A stretch of DNA of 64,000 nt, taken from Rugalucina vietnamica (taxonomy: Eukaryota; Mollusca; Bivalvia; Lucinida; Lucinidae). The DNA lies in the NCBI GenBank assembly GCA_964017185.1, contig OZ024882.1, positions 37,186,488-37,250,487 of the forward strand. Reading direction: 5' to 3'. Made by a program: the position numbers and the translations under genes. The notes under the pieces are model-generated. The model ran no database searches. It saw only the letters and a program-made list of their open reading frames with translations, and was not told the DNA's origin. The first letter of the stretch is position 1; each line of letters begins with the position of its first letter. This document shows positions 1-11,400 of the stretch, one piece after another.

Positions 1-210
1 TGTTTTGCTACGTCTCAGTGTGTGTGTCGTAACGTAAAGCGTGGCTTCCTTCAAGCAACCCATTTTTTTGTTCCAGGCAATAAGTAAAAAAACGTGCAAA
101 CGTTGCATTTTCTGAGCCAGGTAGTGATCATTGTTATATGAAAATTGAAACTGACATCCTTTAGAAGCAGTGAACATATTTATGAAAAATGGGGTGCGCC
201 ATACCACAGT

Positions 211-590
211 TTCGGCTACTCTGGCCTCGTCTGTGACCCTTTAGATTTGGCAACATGGATCCAAAGCGAGTTACTACAATCTTGCAACTTTCAACAGGAC
301 AGTCGATACAAAGACTAGTATTACCCAAATGTGGCCAAATATATTAAATGTTGGCTAGAAAATGTATCTAAACCGTGAATAATTCTCACAATATCCCCGC
401 TCATCATGTTCAGTCTAACAGACACATTCAGCCCCCAGCAGGTTTCGGCTACTCAAGCCTCGTAAGTGACCGTTTAGATTTGGCACATGGAGCCAAAGAG
501 CATTATTCTAAACCAAGAATAATTTGATTTCTCAGAACATCCCCGCTCATTATGTTCAGTCAAATGTCGAGTTTATCACAGACGCTTTCA
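211..590. repeat. Diverged direct duplication, about 230 bp apart
   Basis: The block from about 211 (TTTCGGCTACTCTGGCCTCG) to about 420 recurs in shortened form at about 443-572 (TTTCGGCTACTCAAGCCTCG). Both copies share the tracts around GTTTAGATTTGGCA and CCCCGCTCAT.ATGTTCAGTC. It is non-coding in every frame. The rest of 1-1339 shows no gene; the 901-966 stretch is an A-rich tract. Confidence 0.6.
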
Positions 591-900
591 GGCGAGGGGG
601 TGGGGGGAGGGGGACACATTCAGGTAGTAAGACATATTTCACGTATAAGCGAAATTATTTTACTGTCCGAAGATCTAGATAAACCGGATGATGTCTAACA
701 ATCTTTGTACTTATGTAGTCGCCCTTAAATCCTTTACCCAGACTAGATCTGACGTTTATCTTTCGAATAATTTGCCTCTGTAAAATTCTAGCTCAGGCAA
801 AATTCCCTGCGAAATTTTAAATACGTGTGCCTGGCGCTGTAACTTAAAATTAAATTTTATGCATGTCGTCCCATTCCTATGGTTTCATGAGACAATTGGA

Positions 901-966
901 AAAAAACAACAACAAAAAACATAACAAAAAAAAAAACAAAAAAAAAAAAAAAAAAAAAAAAAAAAA
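901..966. repeat. Poly-A tract with C interruptions
   Basis: A-rich run interrupted by single C bases and then a pure run of A. It could be the tail of a decayed retroposed element or a simple repeat. No retroposon body is recognisable upstream. Confidence 0.8.
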
Positions 967-1339
967 CGGGAATTGAGGGAATTGATTCGATGTGAGTCAT
1001 GTCGATATGTTCTTTTAATCATTATTTTACTTTAAGTATTGCCGAAGCTTAATACCAGTAACAGCGGTTTAGCATTACCCTTCTACAACATGTTTTCAAT
1101 CTATAGGGCCAGTAAATAGGCTGTCTTAGGGTGTGAATGTACAATATCCAGAGATATTGAAATCAACATCACGAACATTTTCCGTATTAGATTGTTCAGG
1201 CAAGTGGCATGTTTTAGTTTCTTATTGCCATAAATCATATATTATGTTAAAAAGTTTGTATGTTTATTCCAAGGCGGTGTCTTTGAGAGACTGAAATACA
1301 AAAATGTAAAAATAAAAATAAAAAAATACAGAACTGTAC

Positions 1340-1547
1340 CTCTTAAAGGTTTGTCAGGTCGAAATATATCACTTGAAGTTGTAATATTGTAAAGTCCATT
1401 ATGAGCCGTTGGAAATACTTTTCTCATTGTATGTGGATGAATATGTCGTGGTGTCATATAAAAACAAGACTTTGCAGGAGCGCCATTGGGTCTACAGTCT
1501 CCACTGAAAACAGAACTTAAAATTCCTAGAAGTATCAGTATCCACAT
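1340..1547 (-). CDS. First coding exon of a Reeler-domain secreted protein (partial)
   Basis: The exon encodes a hydrophobic signal peptide (MWILILLGILSSVFSG) followed at once by CRPNGAPAKSCFYMTPRH, the NGAP..SC..M.P.H opening of the Reeler fold. It ends in IFRPDKPLRG, matching the family's PG.PL.G strand. Reeler domains occur in extracellular matrix, defence and ferric-reductase-like (FRRS1/SDR2) proteins. The frame is open to an earlier Met at 1577, but I chose the Met at 1547 because it starts a compact signal peptide directly. A GT donor (AAGAG|GTACAG) follows base 1340. The reading beyond it is low-complexity and is intron. Later exons must lie left of the window. Which Reeler protein this is cannot be told from one exon. 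Confidence 0.62.
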
Positions 1548-1744
1548 TGTAGAGCTAAGCTCCCACACACGAAACAAAATTTATTCCAATGACCCAATTA
1601 TGGAACCTTGAAACAGATATGCAAGATCAAAAAGTTCAGTCACGCGTCACCGTGTTAGCTCTGGTCCATTAAGGCATTGCTAAGCTTCTGCCATGTCAAG
1701 AACAATTGAAACATGTACTTAATTGCCATTGGCTCCTCAGTGTA

Positions 1745-1752
1745 TGACGTCA
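1745..1752. promoter_or_regulatory. CRE palindrome TGACGTCA upstream of the Reeler exon
   Basis: A perfect cAMP-response-element octamer lies about 200 bp upstream of the chosen start codon. The position suits a proximal promoter, but the same octamer also occurs at 3566 and 3584 inside a mariner relic, so chance is possible. Confidence 0.3.
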
Positions 1753-2351
1753 CAACAAATATGCGTATCTGATCAATGTTTCCAAACGCGTATGTTACAC
1801 AACACCAAAATGAAAGCGTTTCTGTGAATCAGCTCTAGTCACGTGGGTCATAGCAGTCGACAAAAAGACAACAAAACATCTTTTATAAATGAGGTTATTT
1901 CACTATTCTCTACTAACTGACAAGTTATGATAGTTTAATTGTCGTGAAGCCATCAACTGACATGGAAAAAGTACGTTTTGTTGACAATTTACCTTTAGGC
2001 GAGAATACGTCTGTTTAAAATATCTTGTTATCCCATAACTACTGTTTTAGTACCTATCATATAAGTGCAGAATTTCTTCATACCAAATTTGAATATAGAT
2101 CTCTTCTCATTTGTTGCAGCAGACAACTGCAGTGAATGCGATGTTTTCAATGAAAAATAAGTTAGCGCTTATCGAGAGCACAAGAGAAGTCTTTCTTGAG
2201 ATGCCAAACGAATTCCTCGACTCTTATACGAATATATAGCAGAAATGAATTATATAACAGGCATGATATTTACCTTGACAGCTTGAAGGCTTTTAAAAGG
2301 TGTGGAGAGGTATATTAATACTGAACACTCATATACATATATAGAGAGAGT
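1753..2351. other. No gene seen
   Basis: AT-rich sequence with a minus-strand TATAAA near 1883-1888, about 340 bp from the Reeler start. There are no ORFs with protein-like composition and no recognisable repeats. Confidence 0.5.
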
Positions 2352-2512
2352 GGGGGATTAAACCATTAACAGTGCAAGAATAAATCAAACTGAGCGCGCT
2401 TTCGGCTTTCGCCGTCTTCAGAGCTATCAATACATATTGACTCTGAAGAAGGCGAAAGCCGAAAGGGCGCTCAGTTTGACTTATTCTTGAACTGTTAATG
2501 GTTTAATCCCCC
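2352..2512. repeat. Large inverted repeat, 72-bp arms, hammerhead-like core in each arm
   Basis: Arm 1 (2352-2423) and arm 2 (2441-2512) are nearly perfect reverse complements around a 17-nt loop. Each arm, read outward from the loop, contains CTGAAGA, then a GGC-GAAA-GCC stem-loop, then GAAA. This resembles the catalytic core order of hammerhead ribozymes (CUGANGA, stem II, GAAA). Related CTGAAGA..GCCGAAA motifs are common beside Penelope-like and other retroelements. No conventional cleavage-site strand is obvious, so activity is doubtful. Confidence 0.6.
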
Positions 2513-3263
2513 TATATACTTATTTTCGTATTTTTTTTCGAATCCTTTCTTAGGATCCAGTGCTACCGGGAAGATTTTTGTTTGATGTTTGTCCTATTTC
2601 TCCCTGTATATATCAAATAAATAAGAATACTGGATATCGACACAATTTTTTATCTTCGGCTGACCGATTTCATGTTTTAAAATAATTTTCAAAGCCTTAA
2701 TTTGCAATTTAAACTATCTAGTAACAAGTAACGTAACAACGTTTCCTATGTTATATAAATATATAAATATGAACGGTTCAGAGCTACAGCAGATAAGACT
2801 GTACATGTTCAATATACCATTTCATGACAGCGTAACAGAGACAATATAGCCGTAATTACGTAAAAGAACTCTTGATATCTGGCCTTTCCACCATTTTTGT
2901 CTTTAAAAGGCCAATTCGTCGCGGAGATATTTAAACTATCAAGCATATATTATGTTTGTAGTGTCTACAAACATAATAATTCCATAAAAAATCCTTTAAT
3001 ATTACACTATGCATAACCGTACAGTGAGCCAAAACGGAAGTGGCGCATTTCCTGATAAGAGAATGCTGCCAGTATTTCATATTTTATCCTACGCTGAATA
3101 CAAACCGAGACGTGGTTTTCTAGTATTTTGTTGAAATATCAAACAATTATGATCCAATTTGAGTGGAGTGAAACAAATTACAAAATATGAATACGATAAA
3201 GCAGTAATTATATTAGGGCAGGTAGTCTACAAATCACTATCATTTAGTAGATGGCTACACATG
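2513..3263. other. No gene seen
   Basis: AT-rich intergenic sequence. It contains a short inverted pair around 2951-2978 (ATTATGTTTGTAG / CTACAAACATAAT) but nothing coding. Confidence 0.5.
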
Positions 3264-4201
3264 CACGAAGGGTGTTCAAAAAGTTCGCGGAAAAGTGTCA
3301 TCATATTCTTATTTTGTAAACCAGCGAATTAAACAGTTATATAGACAAACATGATTTGTACTTATACAGCAAATTTTGTTGCTCTGGCATGAATACAATG
3401 TTAACAGTGGTTGCTATGGAAACCGTATATCACGATTACCGGCCCACTTTTGTTCAATTTTGCCTAAAAGTCGATGTTTAATGATGACGTTGCATTTGAT
3501 AGTTTACCGTGCTTTTTTTACCAAACTTTGTATGAGCAAAGTTCAATGTGTTTGCGATGAGCACATGACGTCATATAGGTGTGTGACGTCATTTGGGCGT
3601 AAAACGACCATATTGTTTAGTGGGTATGCCTAAAATGCGAGACAACGGTATTCGATAAATTGTGTGTTTGGAACGGACTATAAAAGAAAGAAACACTGCT
3701 AAGAGCAGAAAGCGCATATGTCAACAAGGAAATTAAGAAAACGTAAATCAACAAGAAGTATGCATGATTTCTACACGACCAGAAAAACGTCCATGTCGAC
3801 TCGAGCAGCGTAACGTCAAATAACGTCATACTGTCGAAAATGATCGTCGTGATAGAAAAGAGTAGAATTCGTGAAATACACAACATATCGAATTGTAGTT
3901 TCGGCACAATTCACCGCATTATACACACATAACTGACAATCATAGACGCCCGTATGCCAGGTAGATTCAAAAAAATGCTTAAGAGCTAGCCAACAGCGGC
4001 ATTAATGCGTATAACATGACGTTGTTATGACGTTGGGTCGGTTTTACTGTTGTTACCTTAGAAACGCACGTGATTTAATGCCTAATTTTCATCCGAGTTT
4101 ATTCAAATTTTGTGCATATGTTAACTATATGTTAATTTACAACATGCACAGAGAACAAATTTGGCAGCACTTTTCCTCAAACTTTTTGAACCCCCTTCGT
4201 A
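3264..4201 (+). mobile_element. Degenerate mariner-like (Tc1/mariner) transposon
   Basis: The ends are inverted repeats: ACGAAGGGTGTTCAAAAAGT at the left (from 3264) and the complement of ACGAAGGGGGTTCAAAAAGT at the right (to 4201). Both continue into GGAAAAGTG. Between them, around 3825-3990 on the plus strand, broken frames spell a mariner-type N-terminal helix-turn-helix (FGTIHRIIH followed by DARMPGRFKK). At about 940 bp it is shorter than the usual 1.3 kb, with stops and deletions, so it is inactive. Two perfect CRE octamers (3566 and 3584) lie inside it. A homopolymer T/A run follows immediately. Confidence 0.72.
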
Positions 4202-4209
4202 TATCCTTT

Positions 4210-4262
<53 letters not shown>
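4210..4262. repeat. T-then-A homopolymer run
   Basis: A short T run passes directly into about 45 A residues just outside the mariner right end. Predicted Lys- or Phe-rich reading frames here are artefacts. Confidence 0.9.
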
Positions 4263-4265
<3 letters not shown>

Positions 4266-4724
4266 ATTCGTACAGACACGAAATGTGTTAAACTAACTAG
4301 TCGTACAGTTGTTGGCATCAGGGTGGCTGTTTTCAAAAGACAATTATTTACATGTTAGAATTTCTGTGCACAAATCGAGTAAAGGGTTTTCGTGATAATA
4401 TATAATATATGTCTGTTCTAGCACAAAAACTTTCCACAATGTGTATGATCAGAACATACTTTTCTAGGGGAAAATCTGTCGTACTTACGAGCGAAAAATA
4501 ATAAAAGTCAGTGATTTTGTGCATTAAATGCTGATTTGCAGAGAGATACATCTATAGTGTTCGGGTGTTTTGAAAGTCATGAATGAAAACTATGCTTAGT
4601 TCGCTTTTTATAACAGAAAGAACTTAGCCTGACGTGAAAAAATTTAGCATCTATGTTTATCGCGAGGAACTAGTGATATTATTTGCGTACAGTATGTGTC
4701 ACTTCCGTTTTGGCTGTCACTGTA

Positions 4725-4830
4725 CGGTTATACACAGTGAGGGCGGCAGTGTTAGGTCCAAGGTTCGACACCTACCTCCGAAGTGCATTGTCCTTCAGCA
4801 AGACACTTCAAGCTTCCCATAAAGCTTATA
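4725..4830 (+). mobile_element. SINE, 5' part, split by a transposon
   Basis: The sequence matches the intact SINE at 6915-7135 in order: a tRNA-like B-box region (AGGTTCGACACC), TGTCCTTCAGCAAGACACTT, then the stretch ending in TTATA. The SINE resumes at 7763 (CCTAGGAAGCAGTGACTCCATC), corresponding to CCCAGGAAATGGTAGCGACGTC in the intact copy. The DNA transposon at 4831-7762 lies exactly between the halves. Confidence 0.7.
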
Positions 4831-5624
4831 CAGTGGTGTTATGGCTAAAATCCCAATTTTGCACAGTTCGCGCTGATCACTTGTGATTTTTCGCGGCGAA
4901 ACCACCGCGAAATTTCACCGGCAAAGGGAAAATTTAAACGGTTAATCGGTTAATTTTTTCGCCGCGAAAATCCGATTTTCGCGGTGAAATTTCGCGGTGT
5001 TTCGCGGCGAAATTCGTTTTTTAACATTTACAACAGGTAAGTTAAAATTTCCTATTTCGCCGCGAAACACGGCGAAATAACTATAAATGTTAACAAAAAA
5101 TATTTATTTTTAATTTAATGACCACACTATGATTCATCTGTTCCTAGTATACATCGTGATTTACGTGCACATTAATAGTATGATTGTACAATTATGCATG
5201 TATAGAAATGAACAACGTGCATAATGCGACTTTTCCATTGGTATTACATGGTACGATAGCGAAATCACGGATAGACGAAAATATTTATAACGTAATGAGC
5301 CAGCTCGTTGAACCTAACTTTGTTTGTTTAATTAGATGCTTTACGTCCAAATCAACAGCAATGTTCATTTTTATTTTTTTTTATTTTTATTTTTTATTAT
5401 TAGAAATTTCATGACAACATATATACACATATTATACAGATTCAGATAAGGAATATTATAACATTTCTAAGCATATATAGGCGTCATAGGATCGGATGTA
5501 GGCAAGCCTGTATTTATCCTTTCCTAGGACCGGTACAGTAATGAGTATATTATAATATAGACATTTTCACGTGTAGTGTAATATGCCTTTATATACAACA
5601 TTTCATTTTAAGCATATTTTAAAA

Positions 5625-5700
5625 TGTTCATGTCGGGACGCTGCCTCCATTTTATGGGACGTCATGATATCCAACAAGTGTTTGAAATTTAACCATCCCT
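5625..5700 (+). repeat. Dispersed repeat copy ('CCTCCATTTTATGGGAC' family)
   Basis: The core GGGACGCTGCCTCCATTTTA followed by TGGGACGTCATGA is shared with copies near 20318, 60975 and 63472. It is probably a fragment of an interspersed tRNA-related retroposon (see 63472). Confidence 0.5.
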
Positions 5701-6914
5701 CTAACTATTTTATGTATGGATGGTTTAACTTGAAACTTTTTTCTTGGCAGGCACAGACCTGAGCGGTAAAACAAAAATCAGATGATCAGTCAATAGCGTA
5801 TAAGCTTTGCCTGAAGGCAGCCCATATATTTCTGTAGGTCCCAATGGGCAGGGGCCATCTAACTTTGTACCTTGTTTTGTAGCACAGACATTGTCTAAAG
5901 GGTATTGCTCAATTAACAGTTAGATTCCTTGCTTCGTTTTTAACAGTTTCCTCAATCGCTTCACTTTATAGCGTTTAAGATGTGAACTATGATAACTTAA
6001 GCTCAACCATGTAAAAACGACAAAACAAAAAGAGACATATTGACATTTGGGCTTGCTGGTTACCACTCTGATCACCTTCTATGAATGCCAGCACAAGACT
6101 TATCGCAATCATATCGATTTATACATTGTACTTGCCTTGTAAAAATACATCCTGAGTTCAGTTTAACAGTCAACAATGTTTGAGTCCCACGGCGACAACA
6201 CTTTCAGGGTAATGCACGTATACCGGTTTTGCTCAAGTACAAAACCCAACAAATATAGGAATCGAACACAGGACACTTTGTTTCCGGTCAATTCCTACAA
6301 TCAACCACTGGGCTTCTGCACTCAACTTTGTTCTGATTAATCTATTCGCCATCGATTTATGTGGCATGCGCTCATATTGCCACGGTGCATACTCGTGGCC
6401 CTTACTGTATATATGTGTCCCGAAATAAACTGAAAACTGCATATGACCCATTTCTTACACAAAGTTAGTGACAAGTATGAACTACAATACTTTATTTTAA
6501 ACACAGTATCCTCCCTTTTACTAGTGTATTGTGCCTTGTATACAATGAGATTTGACATTCAACATGCATGTACATGTTCCAAGCCATCCGTACATGTGGA
6601 TCTTGGAAGGCACATAACATGCTGTTTAACTCAAAACGGTTAGCAAAAGAACCCCGTCAATTATTGACAATGTCGACACAGTTGTGTAGATGTACGTTGC
6701 TGTACTGCTCGTATCCGATCGAATATCGTATCGACCCGGTGAAGGTCGTATGTCGTTTCGACTCAATTGATTTCAACGAAACGGCGTCCTATTGACGTAA
6801 TCGAAAATTCACTGGTGCTTTTAGCAGTGTCATTACCACAGGCGATTAAATATCTAAAGAAGAGTTGAAGCCGATTGCTTCATCATGTTGAATCCAAAGA
6901 CTTTGTATACATAT

Positions 6915-7135
6915 GTGGGTTTGGATCGCGGTGGCATAGTTGTAGTGCATCAGACTCCGAATCGAGAGGTCATGAGTTCGATCCGCACTGGCGACACCGT
7001 GTTGTGTCCTTGAGTAAGGCACATTAACTACCCACAGTACTACTTAATACCCAGGAAATGGTAGCGACGTCCAGACATGACTGAAAAATTGGTGACTTTG
7101 ACGTTCAGCCTCAATACAAACAAACAAGTCTGTGG
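6915..7135 (+). mobile_element. tRNA-derived SINE
   Basis: The head carries a split pol III promoter: an A-box-like GTGGCATAGTTGTAGTGCAT, then a B box inside GAGTTCGATCCGC. The body reads TGTGTCCTTGAGTAAGGCAC, CCCAGGAAATGGTAGCGACG and ATGACTGAAAAATTGGTGAC, and it ends in an A-rich CAAACAAACAA tail. The body is shared with the split SINE at 4725/7763. It sits inside the TA transposon. Confidence 0.68.
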
Positions 7136-7762
7136 TCAATCATCCCATGAAAATTGTTTACGCCGCTATAAGCTTAAGTTCTGTTAATTAAGCTAGATAA
7201 TAGGATCTAATATTATCGGGTAAGTCTGATTAATCTGAAAAATAACCATGAAAATAAACTAGGGTCTCAGAAACTTCAAAGCAGTTTAGACACGAATAAA
7301 ACACGTAACGATTATCATACAAAATTGAAATTAAAACAAATATTTATACGACTTGAAAGTAAATAAATGCATACAAATTAAAATGAATTTTAAACAATAA
7401 AACTTTTGTGACTGTCGGGACTGAAACGATCATTATACAAAATTGAAACGAAAACAAAATATTGATACGACTTGCAATGAAATAAAAACATCCAAATTAA
7501 AATTAAATTTAAACGAAAAAAAAATTTTGACTGCCATCTTTTTCGCCGCGAAACACCAGTCAATTGATTTTTATGCATAATGACAGGTATACTTTTTCGC
7601 CGTGTTCCGCCGCGAAATTTCGCCACGAAATCCGGAATTTCGCGGCGAAATTCCGCGATGACTTTTATTTTTCACACAATTTCGCCGCAAAATTTTACAA
7701 TTAGCCGTTAACAAATTAGCCGCTAAAACGGCTAATTTGGGTTTTTAGCCATAACACCACTG

Positions 7763-7850
7763 TACCTAGGAAGCAGTGACTCCATCCAGAAATGACTGAA
7801 AAAAATTGATGCCAGTGACATTAAGCCATAACCAAAAGACAACCCCCAGG
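7763..7850 (+). mobile_element. SINE, 3' part, split by a transposon
   Basis: Continues the SINE begun at 4725: CCTAGGAAGCAGTGACTCCATC, then ATGACTGAAAAAAATTGATG, then an AAGCCATAACC tail. The TA at 7763-7764 is the duplicated target base pair of the intervening transposon. Confidence 0.68.
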
Positions 7851-8338
7851 GATAATTTTTCAAGAAAATTTCTTTTTGCTAATAAATAAATTTATATCAC
7901 ACTCATTTAGATGCACGGAAAATAGGTCTACATTGCTGTAAATAGGACAAGGTCACCCAAGGCTTTGATTCATATACATGAAAACTTTGGAGAGCTTGCG
8001 CTCCAGAAATTATAAGCCAAGTTTCTTGCTAACAGAATTCCAAATATATAAGAAAAATATTTTTAAATGATATCATGGTCATGACGGTCATCTTGGTCTT
8101 GTAACCTGAGCCATGGTATGGTCCAAACTAATCAGTCCCCTAAACGTTTTGCAGTTGGGACATAAGAAACACATTATATATATTCTTGATTTTCTACTGC
8201 TGTTTTAAGATTTTTATTATAACCTTACATTGGACACATCCAATAATGGTGTGATTGGAGTAACAGATCTTGCATAAAATAGAACAGAGTGCATTCACAT
8301 GCTTCAAAGAAAAAGGAACAGAACTTCAGAATGTTCAA
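7851..8338. other. Intergenic, downstream of NOL7; no gene seen
   Basis: AT-rich sequence without coding signals. Part of 7960-8130 (CTTTGGAGAGCTTGCGCTCC, GGTCATCTTGGTCTTGTAAC) echoes the body of the B elements described below, so it is probably an old fragment of that family. Confidence 0.45.
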
Positions 8339-8372
8339 TTTATTTACAGCCTTTAACACAAACAAATAATTA

Positions 8373-8422
8373 TCATCTAAATCTTGCTTTTCTCTTCTCC
8401 TCTTTTGCCATTTTCTGTTTAG
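8373..8422 (-). CDS. NOL7: NOL7 exon 7 (last coding exon)
   Basis: Acceptor TTTTACAG, then the basic tail KQKMAKEEKRKARFR and stop TGA. The two leading bases complete a Thr codon with the last base of exon 6. The exon is too short to stand out as an ORF. Confidence 0.78.
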
Positions 8423-11400
8423 CTGTAAAACAGTAAAATGAAATATATATTAAGTAAATCATGCCATTATCCATATTACATGTTTATAAAAGCAGTGGTG
8501 TAGGATGGGATAGGATAGGATATTTTCAGATAGACTTCAGTTTGGGTGAGCTAAAATAAATAAATATACAAAGGTGTCATAGATTTTAACCTTTTGATGA
8601 AACTGCAAAGCTATGTAGTAGAGAGTTATGATTCTTGCACTTGAAATTGTTGCCTCATTGTGCTGTAGGTATGTTTCAATCTCTTACAATTTTGGCATCA
8701 TAATGCAGACCTGACACTGAATGAAAAAACAAAGGGGTATAACTCTGCAAATATACCAGGGTCATTCAACAATTAATGACAATGATCTAATAAAACTTGT
8801 TTCTTTATTCTTTTGTGATTCTCATATATCATCAGCCGCGGTGGTGTAGTGGATAGCGTGTTCGCTTAGCAATCTAGAGGTTGCGGGTTCGATACCCGGC
8901 TGATACATATGCCTGTCTTGTTGGTGACAAATGTTCATCCCCATGTAATAAAGGCAAACCACCCAAAGGGTTATATCATCAAATAATTTTAAAGATGTAT
9001 TCAATTGTTTCTTCAAAAGTTTGCTAAATGCAAAGTTCTATGGTTGCAAGGCAACCAAAGAGAGCAAGGTAAACAATCTTGGTCGCTATACATTGTTGTT
9101 GATAAAAGCTAGTACTTGCATGCATGGAAGACGAAATATTTTGAATCTGCTGATATCATTTCATGAAGATAACTTGTGCGTTTGTTTTAAGTAGTACCGT
9201 CAATGCTACTGGATACAGTGGTACTGTACACAGAGTTTCAAAAGACATCAAATTTTAATGCATCAAATGTTAAAAGTCTTTTAAAAGTCTTAATACATGT
9301 TCCATAACATTCTCAGACTATAGATATTTTGTTATTGTTAAGATGCCATATGAATAACATTAACAATATACATGTAATTTGATGTACTCATTATTCTGTT
9401 TGAAACACCAATACGAGTACGAGGCTAGAAATGGATTTATCTTGCCTTGTTCCATGGATGTTCCAAATCAGGAAATTATCAGTGATATAGTTGTTCTTGT
9501 TGGACTCATAATGGACTGTGGTGTTAGAAACCACTGATAAGACTGTCCAGGCAACTGTTGTGCAACTTACAAAAAAAATGTGTAAAACTGACGGTTTTCG
9601 CGTCCAAAGACATTTCTGGGGCCATGTTCAAATTAACATTACGTCAAATCTAACCATGATAAAAGCACAAAATTTTCAGTGTAAATGTATCATGTGCGTA
9701 GTTTGTCTGGAAGTTCCGAGACACCATTAATATTTTCAACAGGAAAAGAATTGCAGTAAAGTTGAATATACATGTAACTGGTTTTGCAAAAATATTTCAT
9801 GAGCAAACACATGTACATGAAATTTAATGAAAATCTGACCAACAGGACATCTTCTACAGCTTTTTCTGTATACCTCACTGACCGGGAGCGGGACGAGAGT
9901 CAACGTCTCAGTGATGTCACTTGAGTTAATTGCTGTCAGTGCTTTATTTATTTATAACAAGTTCAACCAATGATTCAGTTTTTCCACAAAGGGTCCCTGG
10001 ATATCGGTACATTTTTATTATGTGTATCCAGCTGTCAAATGCAGATCTGTGCCAGCTGTCACTAAGTTCTCTGACGACCGGTTGAACATATGAAATCATT
10101 TTCATGTGATGAGCATGTAAGAACGGTGCCCTTCTGCCGCCATTTATCATCACAGATGATCTTTCAAGCATCCAAAAATTAACTATGACACTTGTAAACT
10201 AGTGACCAACAAGCTGATAGCATTTTTGTTGTTGTTTGTAGCATTTCCATCATGTTTGTTGGCAATTTCCATAACAAAAAACACACAATCTTATGATTGT
10301 CGGCTGTTCTCAAAATTATGCCATTTTTTCAAACATTTTTTTTTCAGTTCGCATCTTACATTTTGTTCACAGATATCAAACTACATGTATACTGCCGCCA
10401 AGGCCCAAATATTCTGTTGTTGATTGAACATTCTTTCATTTCACAATCAATAACAGAATATGAAAATCGTTACATTTTATCACCTTTTGACACCTGCCCC
10501 GCGCGGCCCTACCCTCAAGCAGGAAACTGGTCATATCAAGTGTGTTATTATTTCAAAATGTACAAAATTTCTAAAATATAGTTACAAGATATTGCTGCTA
10601 AAATTATACAAAACACTTCTTCAAAAACATGTTACTTTTTCTGATAGCTAAAGTGTCTACGAACTTTCCAGCCAAATCTTGTATGTGTTTACATGTTTCA
10701 GAACAAATTACACCAATACTCCATGAGATATGGATCCACTGTCATTAATTATTGAATGACCCCTGTATAAGCAAGAGTGATGGTTCTTTTGTATAAAACA
10801 TTCACTTATTGTGATTTACAATGTATGAAGTTTCATTGAAAGATCTTCAAGAATTTTGAAGATACATTGCAGACATGATAGACAAATGGTGAATATGATA
10901 TGTTTCCTGACCCCAATAATGTCGAGAGACCAGTGATGATGAATGTCAAGTACATTTTAAACTCATACTCACTGGTTTCTCTAGGTATATGAGAGCCATA
11001 TAATCTGTTCTTGAGGAATTCTGCTGCTGATTCTGCTGCTGACTTTATCTTTTTCTTCTCTTCACCTGATTGTAAGACCTCCACCCCGCTGGCCCTGGAA
11101 GGAATGCCAACAATTTGGCTTTATTTTGTAACCTCATCGAAGCAGAGACATTTAAACCACCACCATAAAAGAGTGTCCATATTCGTTAAATGAAAAGTAA
11201 ACACATATTTATTCTTTAAAATGTTTTTTTTCCCATTCTTATGATGGCACATGATACCCTTTAAACAGTTTCAAAAATTGCACTTTACTAGTCTAATTGA
11301 CGAAATGTGAAATATCAAACCATGTTACTTACCAGTCTATTCTACTTGACAAAGGGATGTAATCCTGTCCTTTCTCAGATGAGAGTTTCTCCCCCTCATC

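Larger units (their letters stand above)
4831..7762. mobile_element. Non-autonomous DNA transposon with TA target duplication
   Basis: The ends are CAGTGGTGTTATGGCTAAAA and its reverse complement, flanked on both sides by TA. Joining the flanks restores a SINE with a single TA, which supports a 2-bp TA target duplication as in Tc1/mariner-type elements. Both subterminal zones (4890-5080 and 7540-7690) are packed with the palindromic motif TTTCGCGGCGAAA and variants, possible transposase-binding sites. No transposase is readable in the 2.9 kb. The interior holds another SINE (6915-7135) and unique-looking AT-rich sequence. Confidence 0.72.

Noticed and set aside
4121-4358. Poly-Lys and poly-Phe frames
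   Set aside because: Homopolymer artefact; the same applies to 13024-13400, 49615-49836, 54745-55089 and 60970-61360.
8835-8905. A functional tRNA-Ala gene
   Set aside because: The A and B boxes are good, but the acceptor and anticodon stems mispair. A second diverged copy with the same SINE body and target duplications shows it is a retroposon.
9944-10171. An extra NOL7 exon in intron 6
   Set aside because: No similarity to the vertebrate C-terminus, and exons 6 and 7 already join in phase.
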